Under the pieces are notes generated by a model. The model worked only from the letters and a program-made list of their open reading frames with translations, did no database searches and had not been told where the DNA came from. A program made the position numbers and the translations under genes. From Halopseudomonas xinjiangensis (lineage in GTDB: Bacteria; Pseudomonadota; Gammaproteobacteria; Pseudomonadales; Pseudomonadaceae), in assembly GCA_011050525.1 (NCBI GenBank), contig DRFO01000014.1, positions 62,001 to 126,000 on the forward strand: DNA of 64,000 nucleotides, written 5' to 3'. This document shows, piece by piece, positions 1-8,885 of the stretch; the first letter of the stretch is position 1; each line of letters begins with the position of its first letter.

Positions 1-3000
1 TGCCAGCCAGAGCTTGCTCAGCTTGTTCGGCGTTAGTCTGACCAACGCAGGCGGCACCCTGGCCGCCGGAGAGGCGCTCGATATCACCCTGTCCGGTGCG
101 CTGGACAACCGCAACGAGGGCCTGATCTTCAGTCAGAACGATACCCTTTCGCTCACCGCAGGCAGTTTAGACAATGACCTGGGTGCACTGCAAAGCCAGG
201 GTGCGCTAAGCATTTCCACGGTCAATACCCTGAGCAACCGTGGCGGCAAAGCCATTGCCCAACAAGGCAACATCACCTTGAATGCCGCGCATATCGACAA
301 CAGCACCGGCGGCCTGCTCAACAGCCTTACTGGCTGGTTGCGGGCCACCACCACCGGTCTGTTCGGCAACCAGGGCGGCACTATTCAGGCGCAGAGCCTG
401 GCTATCGAGGCGGGTCAGTTCGACAACGTTGGCGGGCATCTGTCTGCCATCGAAGGCGACAGCCGCCTCGTCACCGGCGCCTTCGTCAATCAGGGTGGCG
501 GGCTGTTTGCGCGGCAGGGGTTGTACTTGGACGCGAGCAGTCTGGATAACCATAGTGGCCGCATCGGTGCGCAGGTGATGGACTTTAGCCTGGCCGGGGC
601 GCTGACCAATACCTACGGTTTGATTGAAGCCCGCCACTGGCTGGCGATTGCAAGCGACACGCTGAGTAATGCCAACGGCATGATCAGAGCGCTGGGCAAC
701 GAGGGTCAAAGCCGTCTTCATGCCACCAGCGCGTTCAACAACACTGACGGGCTGATTGAAGCAGGCAATGCCCGGCTGGTGATCTCTGGCAGTAATCTGC
801 AAAATCTCCGGGGCCTGATCAATCATGCAGGCGATGAAGCGCTGATGGTCAACCTGAATCAGCTGGGACTGGCAGGCGGGGAGTTCATCACCAACGCCCG
901 TCTTTCGCTCAATGCCGCCAACTGGACTAATACCAGCACGCTGCAAGCGCAAGAGCTTGATCTTAACGTCGATCACTTCGTGCAGAGTGTCAACGGCAAA
1001 CTGCTGGCACGTGACAGCCTGAGCGCTACCGGCCATACCTGGGCCAATGACGGTGTAATCGTCAGTGACGGTGATCTGGATCTTTCGCTGACAGGGGGCT
1101 ACAGCGGCAACGGTCGGTTGACGAGCGCAGGGGATCTTGCCCTGACTGCGGATGCCTTGCAGCTGGGTGTAACAGCTCGCATTGCAGCAGGCGGCGCAGC
1201 CACCCTTTCCGCTAGCCAGATTACCAACCGCGGACGCATCACTGCGCTGGACAATGTGAGCCTCCACGCCACTACGCTGAATAACCACGGCACCCTGGGC
1301 AGCGCCGCCAACCTTGCGGTGTATGCTCAGACACTCCTAAACCAGAACGGGCTGATCTTCAGCGGTTATAACATGGCGCTGCGGGTTAACCAGTTCACCA
1401 ACACCTACGCGGACGTCTATTCGCTCGGCCAGCTCTCCATTGCACAAGACGATTCAGGCAACCGCAGCGCCTTGATCGAAAACCGTTCAGCCACGCTGGA
1501 AAGTGCAGGCGCGATGAGTATCGCCGCTGACACGCTGAACAACGTACGCGACAACTTTGTTATTGGCCGCCAGCTTGTGTCAGGTAACATTGATATCTAC
1601 TGGGACGACGTCTGTGACGGCCGCGGTTGCGAGTTCTATTTCACCTCGGTAGAACGCCACGAGGACGTCATTACCCAAGATTCGCCCACCGCCTTCATTA
1701 CCTCTGGGGCTGATCTGACGTTTGCCGGGGGAGCCTTCAACAACCTATATAGCACGGTCTCCAGTGCCGGCAATCTGCAGTTAACGGTCGATGTGCTCAA
1801 CAATGTCGGCGCAGCGGGCGGTGAAGACAGTCATCTGCGTTCCGGAGTCTATACCCGTGACCGGCCTATCTACTGGAATTTCATTCAGCAGAAGAACCTG
1901 TACAACAGCTATAGCGACCCCGCTTCCCCTCAATACGATCCCGGCGCGCTGACCCGTGCCGATGTGCTGGCCACAGCGCCTGATGGTGCCTACTACGAAA
2001 CGTCCGGCTACACCGTAGCGACCTCAGGCAGTGTCGTTGCCCCCGCGATCATCCAGGCAGCAGGCAACGTCACGATCAACGCCAGCCAGCAGATCAACAA
2101 CAGCGTGGTGCGAGCCCACACCCAGATAGCCAATGGCGGATCTCGCGTGGGAGACACCGGCATCGACTCGGCAGGCCTTGCCCCAGTGGTCGCGATTACC
2201 GCGCAACTCCCGCCCGATATGGCGCAGCAGCAGGTCAACCCTGTCGCGCTGCCGGGCTTTACCCTCCCTGTCGGCGCCAACGGCCTGTTCCGCATTAACA
2301 CTACCGGTGGCGGTGAAGATCCCAAACTGACCACGGTACAAGGCGTCTCGGGCAATACCGGGGCCAGTCACCGATACCTGATCGAAACCAATCCCGCCCT
2401 CACGGACCTCAGACAGTTCATGAGCTCGGACTACCTGCTCGGCCAGATGGGTTACAACGCGGACACCGCTCAGCGGCGCCTGGGCGATGGGCTCTATGAA
2501 CAGCGGCTGGTAAGAGACGCCATTGTCGCCCGCACCGGTCAGCGCTACCTCGCCGGCATGACCAGCGATGAAGACATGTTCCGTCATCTGATGGATAACG
2601 CCCTGGCCAGCAAGGAGGCGCTGGGCCTCAGCCTGGGAATCTCGCTGACCGCCGAGCAGGTGGCAGCGCTGACGCATGACATCGTCTGGATGGAAGAATA
2701 CGAGGTCATGGGCGAGCGGGTCCTGGTTCCTGTGCTGTATCTGGCGCAGGCAGAGGGTCGTCTGGCACCCAACGGCGCGTTGATCCATGGGCAGGATGTA
2801 ACGTTGATATCCGGTGGCGACCTGACCAATCAAGGAACACTGCGCGCAACCCAGAACCTCTCGGCATCAGGCAACACTCTCACCAACAACGGCCTGATAC
2901 AGGCCGGTGATAGCCTGCAATTGCTGGCTATCGACAGTATTCGTAACACCCAGGGTGGCGTTGTCGCCGGGCGAGACGTGTCCGCCATCGCCCTGACTGG

Positions 3001-6000
3001 CGATATCATCAACGAGCGTAGCGTCACCACGTTCAGCAACATGGCTGACCGCTTCCAGTCCAGTCAGCAGATAGTCAATAACGCTGCCCGTATCGAAGCC
3101 ACTGGGGATCTGAGCCTGTCGGCAGGCCGCGACGTTCTCAATATCGGCAGCACCCTTCAGGCCGGCGGCGCCGCGCAGATCAGCGCCGGCCGTGACGTCG
3201 TCATAGCCAGCCAGCAGGAACAGGACACCTACGCCTATCAACGTCGCCGGGTAACCGGTAGCGAGCAGACCCTCACCCAACATGGGTCCGACGTGCAGGT
3301 GAGCGGCGACCTCATGGTCGAAGCCGGACGCGATATCGCCGTGATTGCCAGTACCGTCGAGACAGGCGGCGATATGCTGCTCAGCGCTGGTGACAACCTG
3401 CTTCTCGCCGCTGCCGCCAACGAACAGCACGATCAGTCCCGCGCAAAAAAGGGCGACAAGAAAACCACTATCCAGCTCGACCAGATTAGCCAACAGGGCG
3501 CAGCCCTTATCGCTGGCGGCAGTTTGGCTGCATTGGCCGGTAACGACGTCGCCCTCAGCGCCAGCAGCATCCAGGCCGGGAGTGAAGCCTACCTGTATGC
3601 CGGCCGGGACTTGAACCTGCTCGCAGCCGAAGACCTCGACTACTCGTTGTATGACATGCAGAAGAAAGGCTCCTGGGGCCGCAAAGAAACCCAGCGCGAC
3701 GAAGTCACCGACGTGCGCAGCGTCGGCAGCAGCATCACCACCGGCGGCGATCTGACGCTGGTCAGCGAAGGCAATCAGCTCTACCAGGGCGCGCGCCTGG
3801 ACAGCGCAGAAGACCTTACCCTCCAAAGCGGCGGCCTGGTCACCTTCGAAGCCGTGAAAGACCTGCACCAGGAAAGCCACGAGAAGAGCAAGAGCGACTG
3901 GGCGTGGAACTCCGCCAAAGGCCAAGGCACCACCGACGAAACCCTGCGCCAGAGCGTGCTGATTGCCCAAGGCAACCTGGCGATTCGCGCAGCCGAAGGT
4001 TTGCAGATCGACGTCAAAGAGATCGACCAGCACACCGTCAGCCAGACCATCGATGCCATGGTCCAGGCCGACCCGGATCTGGCCTGGCTCAAACAGATGG
4101 AGCAGCAAGGCGATGTCGACTGGCGCACGGTGAAGGAAATCCACGACTCGTTTGAGTACAGCCACTCCGGCCTGGGAGTCGGCGCGCAGTTGGTGATTGC
4201 GATTGCGGTGGCGGCGATTGTTGGGCCGGCGGTCTCGGGCATGGCGGGCGGCGGTGGGTTGGGCGCCGCAGCCGGTGCCGCAGCGAGCGGCGCGGCAACC
4301 AACGCGAGCGTCAGCTTTATCAACAACCGAGGCGACTTAGGCGCCGTCTTCAAAGACGTCACCTCTAGCGATGCGATAAAAGGCTACGCCACCTCCGCGC
4401 TCGCCGCAGGCGTTACGACAGGCTATCTGGATCAAGCGTTTGGCGTCGAAACCGACTTCGTCAATCACACCACCAAGGGTTTCGAGATCGGCACAATTGG
4501 CGGTGCGGCGCAGTTCGGCTCGCATCTCGCCGCGCAAGGAGCGATCCAGGCGGGCAGCCAGACGCTGATTAATGGCGGGAGCTTCAGCGATAACCTTGAG
4601 GCCGCGCTGACCGCACAGGTCTATCACCTGGCTCAGGCGATCACCTTCAACGCGGTGGGCGACTTTGCCAAAGCGAATGAATTTGCAGAAGGAGGACTCG
4701 AAAAGGTCGCGCTGCATGCGCTGACCGGTGGACTGATAAGCAAAGCCATGGGACAGGACTTCGCAACTGGTGCGTTGGCTGCGGGTGCGAATGAGATGCT
4801 TATAGAGCAGCTCTCTCGGTACGTCGAGCTGAATAGCGGATTGGAGCAGGCCGCGTCGCAGATTGTGGGTGCGGTTGCAGCGGGCGTTATCGATGGCGAT
4901 GTACACCACGCGGCGGAGTTGGCAAAGAATGCGACGGCGTATAACCGGCAGTTGCATATCGATGAGATCCGATACGCATCCGACACCGAACGGGTCAAGC
5001 GTTACGCCGAGCAAGCGGACGTGTCCGAGGACGCGGCTCGACAGGAGCTTCTTCGGGCCGCCGCAGCAATGGTTGATAACGGCTGGGCGGTGTCGCTAGA
5101 AGCGGCTGGTGCGCTGGATATCGAAGCGGTCGCATTTCTAAGATCCGAGCTGTTTGGATCTCAAGCGAACCTGTTCCAAGTCACTCTCGCTGAGTACAAC
5201 AACGAGCGCGTCGGCCTGAAGAAAATGCTCAGGAACCGAGAGGCTGTAGAAGCGTTAGTCAGGGATATAGCACTTGTCGATCCGTACGCCTACCGCACAA
5301 ATCCTGAATACTTCAGTGAGGTGATGAATGCCAAAGGTCAAGGAAGCGCGGACGGAGTAGCCAACTTGGTCGGCGGCTTCGTCAACCGCCCTGTAGAGCA
5401 AACAGTAATTATGGCTGGCGCGCTTGCCTGCCCCAGCTGCGCGTTAAATGACTTGCTAGCGGTGTGGAACGAAGTGAAAGCGTTGCCGGAGGAGTTGAGC
5501 TATAAAGGCTTCCTCGACACCTTGCACATCATGCAAGGCGGCGGGGCCGCGGTGGTACGTAGCAGCGCAGCTTCGTCTACGGAGTTGGGAATTGGACTGG
5601 GGCTTGCAGCAGCCCCAGGAGTTGGGGTTGGAGGGCGTACGAGGTTAGGTGGCGACGGGCCGAAATCAAATGGGGGCGTGCCTGATTTCTACACTAGCTC
5701 ATCTGGAGAAACTATACCTGCGACGGGGTACAGGTACGTGTCTTCGGACGCCCCGTATCTCCAAGATCTAATCTCTAGCGGCGAAATTCCGGCCAACACT
5801 AGAGGAACTTACATCTCTTTTGATGCGCTCGGGCAAGGGGCGGCCAGCAAATTGCAGGTTCCGCACGATGCAGCGATTAGAATTGAGTTTGACACGAGAC
5901 AGATACTTGATGATGTGCAGATTCCGAAGGGTCAATGGGGCAATGCTGATTATCTAGAGCCAATAACCTCGGACTTTGTGCAGTACGGACCTGGCGGAGC

Positions 6001-6088
6001 AACTCAGGCGATTACCGGTAGGCAGGTCTCTGTGGATAAAATAATTGATACCCGGACAGGCAAGGTTCTGTATGAGCGTAAACGATAA
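1..6088 (+). CDS. cdiA: CdiA-type filamentous hemagglutinin / contact-dependent toxin, 5' end outside window
   Basis: The reading frame is open from the left edge (codons begin at base 2), so signal peptide, TPS domain and true start are missing; at least 2024 residues are present. Residues 1 to about 1350 are degenerate FHA-type repeats, with recurrent motifs such as GNTLTNNGLIQAGDSL and AGRDV, that build a surface beta-helix. Near residue 1386 a glycine/alanine-rich hydrophobic stretch (GAQLVIAIAVAAIVGPAVSG) begins a DUF637-like region, followed by a helical pretoxin part with a YNRQLH motif near residue 1642. The last ~135 residues (from about 1890; GYRY at 1905-1908, TYISFD, LEPIT, GPGGATQ) differ in style and are the expected position of the toxin. 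I do not recognise the toxin family; an ADP-ribosyltransferase-like fold is only a guess. The stop overlaps the next gene by 17 nt, as expected for a toxin-immunity pair. Family assignment is sure; toxin activity is inferred. Confidence 0.9.
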   Translation, partial: ASQSLLSLFGVSLTNAGGTLAAGEALDITLSGALDNRNEGLIFSQNDTLSLTAGSLDNDLGALQSQGALSISTVNTLSNRGGKAIAQQGNITLNAAHIDNSTGGLLNSLTGWLRATTTGLFGNQGGTIQAQSLAIEAGQFDNVGGHLSAIEGDSRLVTGAFVNQGGGLFARQGLYLDASSLDNHSGRIGAQVMDFSLAGALTNTYGLIEARHWLAIASDTLSNANGMIRALGNEGQSRLHATSAFNNTDGLIEAGNARLVISGSNLQNLRGLINHAGDEALMVNLNQLGLAGGEFITNARLSLNAANWTNTSTLQAQELDLNVDHFVQSVNGKLLARDSLSATGHTWANDGVIVSDGDLDLSLTGGYSGNGRLTSAGDLALTADALQLGVTARIAAGGAATLSASQITNRGRITALDNVSLHATTLNNHGTLGSAANLAVYAQTLLNQNGLIFSGYNMALRVNQFTNTYADVYSLGQLSIAQDDSGNRSALIENRSATLESAGAMSIAADTLNNVRDNFVIGRQLVSGNIDIYWDDVCDGRGCEFYFTSVERHEDVITQDSPTAFITSGADLTFAGGAFNNLYSTVSSAGNLQLTVDVLNNVGAAGGEDSHLRSGVYTRDRPIYWNFIQQKNLYNSYSDPASPQYDPGALTRADVLATAPDGAYYETSGYTVATSGSVVAPAIIQAAGNVTINASQQINNSVVRAHTQIANGGSRVGDTGIDSAGLAPVVAITAQLPPDMAQQQVNPVALPGFTLPVGANGLFRINTTGGGEDPKLTTVQGVSGNTGASHRYLIETNPALTDLRQFMSSDYLLGQMGYNADTAQRRLGDGLYEQRLVRDAIVARTGQRYLAGMTSDEDMFRHLMDNALASKEALGLSLGISLTAEQVAALTHDIVWMEEYEVMGERVLVPVLYLAQAEGRLAPNGALIHGQDVTLISGGDLTNQGTLRATQNLSASGNTLTNNGLIQAGDSLQLLAIDSIRNTQGGVVAGRDVSAIALTGDIINERSVTTFSNMADRFQSSQQIVNNAARIEATGDLSLSAGRDVLNIGSTLQAGGAAQISAGRDVVIASQQEQDTYAYQRRRVTGSEQTLTQHGSDVQVSGDLMVEAGRDIAVIASTVETGGDMLLSAGDNLLLAAAANEQHDQSRAKKGDKKTTIQLDQISQQGAALIAGGSLAALAGNDVALSASSIQAGSEAYLYAGRDLNLLAAEDLDYSLYDMQKKGSWGRKETQRDEVTDVRSVGSSITTGGDLTLVSEGNQLYQGARLDSAEDLTLQSGGLVTFEAVKDLHQESHEKSKSDWAWNSAKGQGTTDETLRQSVLIAQGNLAIRAAEGLQIDVKEIDQHTVSQTIDAMVQADPDLAWLKQMEQQGDVDWRTVKEIHDSFEYSHSGLGVGAQLVIAIAVAAIVGPAVSGMAGGGGLGAAAGAAASGAATNASVSFINNRGDLGAVFKDVTSSDAIKGYATSALAAGVTTGYLDQAFGVETDFVNHTTKGFEIGTIGGAAQFGSHLAAQGAIQAGSQTLINGGSFSDNLEAALTAQVYHLAQAITFNAVGDFAKANEFAEGGLEKVALHALTGGLISKAMGQDFATGALAAGANEMLIEQLSRYVELNSGLEQAASQIVGAVAAGVIDGDVHHAAELAKNATAYNRQLHIDEIRYASDTERVKRYAEQADVSEDAARQELLRAAAAMVDNGWAVSLEAAGALDIEAVAFLRSELFGSQANLFQVTLAEYNNERVGLKKMLRNREAVEALVRDIALVDPYAYRTNPEYFSEVMNAKGQGSADGVANLVGGFVNRPVEQTVIMAGALACPSCALNDLLAVWNEVKALPEELSYKGFLDTLHIMQGGGAAVVRSSAASSTELGIGLGLAAAPGVGVGGRTRLGGDGPKSNGGVPDFYTSSSGETIPATGYRYVSSDAPYLQDLISSGEIPANTRGTYISFDALGQGAASKLQVPHDAAIRIEFDTRQILDDVQIPKGQWGNADYLEPITSDFVQYGPGGATQAITGRQVSVDKIIDTRTGKVLYERKR

Positions 6089-6299
6089 GCGTGAGTGGGA
6101 AATAGCGTTGCGAGGGCTAAAGCGTTTTTTTGATGAGGGGATGGCCGTTTGGCCAAGGGAAAAATTCGATTCGCTTTTTTCTAGCAAGGAAGTCGCTAAC
6201 AGCCATTACGTACTAGAAGCTCTGAAAAGCTTGGAACTACAAGGTGCAATCATTTTGGTCGGAACGGATGATTTATACATCAGGATCATACGGATATAG
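6072..6299 (+). CDS. candidate CdiI immunity protein for the resident CdiA toxin
   Basis: 75 residues, starting MSVNDKREWEIALRGLKRFF. The ATG at 6072 lies inside the last codons of the cdiA frame (17-nt overlap); an in-frame TTG at 6045 would add nine residues but is less likely. The protein is small, charged and soluble-looking, with no membrane segment or signal peptide, and resembles a small winged-helix-like fold in hydrophobic spacing only (low certainty). Local base composition is much more AT-rich than the hemagglutinin body, typical of exchangeable toxin/immunity modules. Function is inferred purely from position immediately after the toxin C-terminus; no family was recognised. Confidence 0.6.
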   Translation: MSVNDKREWEIALRGLKRFFDEGMAVWPREKFDSLFSSKEVANSHYVLEALKSLELQGAIILVGTDDLYIRIIRI

Positions 6300-6332
6300 A
6301 TAGATAACTGTCAGTTTAGGAAGTCTGGTGAG

Positions 6333-6362
6333 AAAAGGGGATAGATTGAACTGACCCCTTTT
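6333..6362. repeat. REP-like hairpin related to the transposase ends
   Basis: AAAAGGGG at 6333-6340 pairs with CCCCTTTT at 6355-6362 across a 14-nt loop that begins with ATAGATT. The left arm and loop start resemble the terminal repeat of the neighbouring REP-associated transposase (AAAAGGGGACAGATT), so this is probably a small non-autonomous copy of that repeat family. Confidence 0.5.
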
Positions 6363-6370
6363 TCGCTGTT

Positions 6371-6671
6371 GCCACCGTCACTGGCGGCGATTATGCCAAG
6401 ACTGCAGAGCTGACGAAGAATGGGAACCAGGTTCAGATCTGCCTTTTGCCCGTCAGCAAGATTGTAAGCAATGTAAAAAGCAGAACGTACCCGTGGTTGC
6501 TTGACCCAACCCAAAACCTCCCGGCATCAGGCAACACCCTCACCAACGGCGGCCTGATGTAGGCCGGTGATCGCCTGCAATTGCTGATCACCGACAGTAT
6601 TCATAATACCCAGGGCGACATCATCAACGAGCGTAGCGTGACTACTCACCAGAGCGCACGTGGCGCAGAAC
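6371..6671 (+). pseudogene. decayed orphan cdiA fragment
   Basis: From 6509 to about 6640 the DNA closely repeats 2849 to about 3030 inside the intact cdiA: both encode TQNL.ASGNTLTN.GL followed by AGD.LQLL..DSI.NTQG. The copy has an in-frame TAG (within gatgtaggcc), an in-frame loss of 45 nt (15 residues between NTQG and DIINERS), and scattered substitutions. About 45 preceding codons (ATVTGGDYAKTAELTK...) are open in the same frame but match nothing in the upstream gene, so they may come from a former toxin tail. There is no start codon or ribosome site. This is a displaced, dead piece of a hemagglutinin gene interrupted on the right by the transposase element. Confidence 0.75.
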
Positions 6672-6672
6672 A

Positions 6673-7431
6673 AAAAGGGGACAGATTTATTTTCAAGTAG
6701 GTTTTTGATGCCAAGGTTGGGTCGAATAGTGTTGCCGAACTACCCTCACCACATCGTGCAGCGCGGCCATAATCGGCAGGTGGTGTTTGCTTGCGCAGAT
6801 AATTTTCAGCGTTATCTATCAGACATCAGAGAGCTGAAAGAGGTCTTTCATATCAGGCTTTATGCTTGGTGTCTGATGACCAATCATGTGCATCTGTTGG
6901 TGTGTCCAGAGACCACAGCAGGCCTAGGTCAGTTTATGAAATCACTGGCAGGCAGAGCTACGCGCTACCGCAATCGCTTGGAAGGACGTTCAGGCACGTT
7001 GTGGGAGGGCCGTTACAAGTCCAGCGTTGTTGATAGCGAAACTTATCTGCTAGCCTGCTGCCGTTACATAGAGCTTAATCCTGTCAGGGCAAAAATGGTT
7101 GCACGTGCGCAAGATTATCCTTGGTCAAGCTTTGTATCCAGAATGCAGTTAAGGCCCGGCGATGATCTGGTCGACGGCCACCCTTGCTATGACATCCTTG
7201 CGCCAACGGAGTTTGAGCGGCGAGAACTCTATGGGCAATTTGTGGGCGCCGGTATACCTGACAACGAGTTGCGACTTATCCAAGAGGCTGTGAGCCGGTG
7301 CCAACTAACGGGCGGCGCCCGTTTCGTGGATGAAATAGAAAAAATTACCGGGAGCCGGCTTGAGTTCCGGAGCCAAGGCCGACCAAAGAAATCTAAGTCT
7401 TGAGTCCGAAAAAATAAATCTGTCCCCTTTT
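6673..7431 (+). mobile_element. REP-associated tyrosine transposase (RAYT) unit bounded by 21-bp inverted repeats
   Basis: A perfect 21-bp inverted repeat lies at 6673-6693 (AAAAGGGGACAGATTTATTT plus one T) and 7411-7431. It encloses one transposase gene and nothing else. Unlike ordinary insertion sequences, this unit shows no obvious target duplication. It sits between two remnants of orphan CDI modules, so it either inserted into that array or came with it. Confidence 0.7.
6708..7403 (+). CDS. REP-associated tyrosine transposase (Y1 / Transposase_17 family)
   Basis: 231 residues from the ATG at 6708; an upstream in-frame GTG at 6660 would start inside the decayed cdiA and the terminal repeat and is rejected. 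The N-terminus (MPRLGRIVLPNYPHHIVQRG) is the classic opening of this family. The metal-binding HUH-type motif is seen as NHVHLL, and the candidate nucleophilic tyrosine is in CCRYIELNPVRA. These single-strand-specific enzymes act on REP hairpins; the related hairpin at 6333-6362 and the bounding repeats fit this. The frame is intact, so the protein could be active. Confidence 0.88.
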   Translation: MPRLGRIVLPNYPHHIVQRGHNRQVVFACADNFQRYLSDIRELKEVFHIRLYAWCLMTNHVHLLVCPETTAGLGQFMKSLAGRATRYRNRLEGRSGTLWEGRYKSSVVDSETYLLACCRYIELNPVRAKMVARAQDYPWSSFVSRMQLRPGDDLVDGHPCYDILAPTEFERRELYGQFVGAGIPDNELRLIQEAVSRCQLTGGARFVDEIEKITGSRLEFRSQGRPKKSKS

Positions 7432-7432
7432 C

Positions 7433-7786
7433 CTATATCTTGGAAATGGAATACTGGGTGCTTTATCAAGTGGGAGTGCAACTAGCGTGAATAACTATAT
7501 GAACGGCACCAGTGACAGTGTCGTCACTTATGGACTCATAGGTCTAGTCGGGGGAGGTATTGCAACAGGCGTACCGAAAAGTGCGTCCGCTATTATCTCA
7601 AACTATGCACCTGTCCGTATTGGTGCCGGGCCTCTCGACCCTACCAAAGCTGCGTTGTTGCAGAATCTTGGTCGACCAAACCCTTACCCTGCCGCGGTTG
7701 GCGACGCTCTTGGTACCTCGGTCGGATGGGGAATTCCGTTTGCTTATGACAGGATTAACAAAGAATTTCATGAATCGAATAGATAG
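7433..7786 (+). pseudogene. orphan CdiA C-terminal toxin module, 5' truncated (copy 1)
   Basis: The frame is open from the right edge of the transposase repeat to a TAG at 7784-7786 and encodes GNGILGALSSGSATSVNNYMNGT, then the hydrophobic TYGLIGLVGGGIATGV, then NPYPAAVGDALGTSVGWGIPF and HESNR. Glycine/alanine-rich hydrophobic tails of this kind end many CdiA and related surface proteins. A GTG at 7487 could give 99 residues, but there is no hemagglutinin body attached, so it is an orphan tail. It overlaps the following membrane protein gene by 17 nt, the same geometry as the resident toxin-immunity pair. A pore-forming or inner-membrane-directed toxin is inferred from the hydrophobic tail and the membrane-bound partner. 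Confidence 0.6.
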
Positions 7787-8045
7787 AGCATTGAACAAAT
7801 TTTTTGATTTCTCTACTGTCAGAGGTAACATCCGATGGCTGCTGACGTTGGTTACGGGTCTGCTAGTCATCTGGTTTATACAAGACATTTTGTCTTACGT
7901 TTATGATCTATTTGGCGGCATTAAGTATGAACGAAATGAAAATTCACAGCGGCATCATCGGGTGTTGGGCGTCTCGCTTGTATCGGTTGGTATTGTGCTT
8001 GCCGGGACCAACATATGTCTTCTTTTAATCAAAAAAAGGCGCTAG
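7770..8045 (+). CDS. small two-helix membrane protein, candidate CDI immunity protein (copy 1)
   Basis: 91 residues, start ATG at 7770 inside the end of the toxin remnant. Two hydrophobic segments (about residues 23-41, WLLTLVTGLLVIWFIQDIL, and 67-87, LGVSLVSVGIVLAGTNICLLL) predict an integral inner-membrane hairpin with a short charged loop and a basic C-terminal KKRR. It is clearly paralogous to the gene at 8495-8773 (shared MNRID+AL..FFD, IW++QDI, YER, QR.HR..G). Immunity proteins against ionophore-type CDI toxins are membrane proteins of this size; the role here is inferred from that and from the overlapping toxin tail. The sequence is AT-rich compared with the core genome. Confidence 0.65.
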   Translation: MNRIDRALNKFFDFSTVRGNIRWLLTLVTGLLVIWFIQDILSYVYDLFGGIKYERNENSQRHHRVLGVSLVSVGIVLAGTNICLLLIKKRR

Positions 8046-8067
8046 TAGGGAATCAGTGGGATAAGGG

Positions 8068-8385
8068 TCAGATACCCTCTTGAAGCTCAAGCTCTGACTT
8101 CACAACGCCATAAATCAGGTGGACCAGTTTCCGCATGCGGGCCCCGATAATAGATTTAGGCGTCAAGCCACGCTTTTCGAAGCGTGCAGCCAGTGCGATT
8201 ACTACCGGGTTGTAGCGTTTGCCAACCATGCCTGGCATGAACAGGGATTTCCGGGCTGCTGCGTGGCCAGCTCTGGAAAGACGACTGCGGCCATTAATGG
8301 ATGACCCGGATTGCTTTTGACGGGGTGTTACACCGATAAAAGCTGCAAGCGCTTTTGCGTTGTGAAAGCGTCTTACATTTCCAAT
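8068..8385 (-). pseudogene. IS110-family transposase, C-terminal fragment
   Basis: Reading the minus strand from 8385 down to a TGA at 8068-8070 gives IGNVRRFHNAKALAAFIGVTPRQ, then KQSGSSINGRSRLSRAGHAAAR and KSLFMPGMVGKRYNPVV, the well-known C-terminal (Transposase_20) block of IS110 transposases. The N-terminal RuvC-like DEDD catalytic half is absent, so the element is dead. It lies exactly between the first immunity gene and the second toxin remnant and probably removed the 5' part of the latter. Confidence 0.85.
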
Positions 8386-8400
8386 GTGTAGTGGTCAACT

Positions 8401-8511
8401 AACCCCTATCCCTCGGCAGCCGGTACCGCTCTTGGTAACGCGTCCGGGTGGGCAATACCTTTCGCATTAGATAACTTTACGAAGGCGGATTCTCATGAAT
8501 CGAATAGATAA
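8401..8511 (+). pseudogene. orphan CdiA C-terminal toxin tail remnant (copy 2)
   Basis: The frame encodes NPYPSAAGTALGNASGWAIP then FALDNFTKADSHESNR and stops at 8509-8511. It aligns along its length with the end of copy 1 (NPYPAAVGDALGTSVGWGIP ... HESNR). Only the last 36 codons remain because the IS110 fragment abuts it at about 8400. It overlaps the start of the second immunity gene by 17 nt. Confidence 0.7.
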
Positions 8512-8773
8512 GGCTCTTCACGAGTTTTTTGACGTTAATACGATTAAAGGCTGCGTTAGGATATTAGGCGCGTTGGTCGTAGGGTTTTTAGCGATATGGT
8601 ATTTACAGGACATATTCGCGTTTACATATGATGCAGTTGGATTCGAGGCCTACGAAAGAAGCATAGATATGCAAAGATACCATCGTGCCGTGGGTGGCGC
8701 GATGGTATTGGTAGGGGGGACTGCCAGTTTTTTTAATATCTATGCAATATATAGAGAGGACAGGAAGAAATAA
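8495..8773 (+). CDS. small two-helix membrane protein, candidate CDI immunity protein (copy 2)
   Basis: 92 residues, beginning MNRIDKALHEFFDVNTIKGC. Hydrophobic segments lie at about residues 22-43 (ILGALVVGFLAIWYLQDIFAF) and 68-86 (GGAMVLVGGTASFFNIYAI), with a charged intervening loop (YERSIDMQRYHRA). It is paralogous to the protein at 7770-8045 and keeps an intact frame although its toxin partner is only a stub, which suggests selection for protection against siblings that still have the toxin. Function is inferred. Confidence 0.65.
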   Translation: MNRIDKALHEFFDVNTIKGCVRILGALVVGFLAIWYLQDIFAFTYDAVGFEAYERSIDMQRYHRAVGGAMVLVGGTASFFNIYAIYREDRKK

Positions 8774-8885
8774 GCTCGTCATGTGAAGTGTAGTGATCTA
8801 CTAATCTCGGACACCAACCTAGGGAAGGTCTGAAAAAGACTGCCATAAGCGGTAAAATGGCGCAGCCCATTTTCGAGATCGCCGC

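Noticed and set aside
206-1288. Long minus-strand ORF (and others at 2024-2833, 2867-4165, 4337-5014) within cdiA
   Set aside because: They mirror the codon structure of a long G+C-rich repeat gene; no family features or ribosome sites, and the plus-strand protein is clear.
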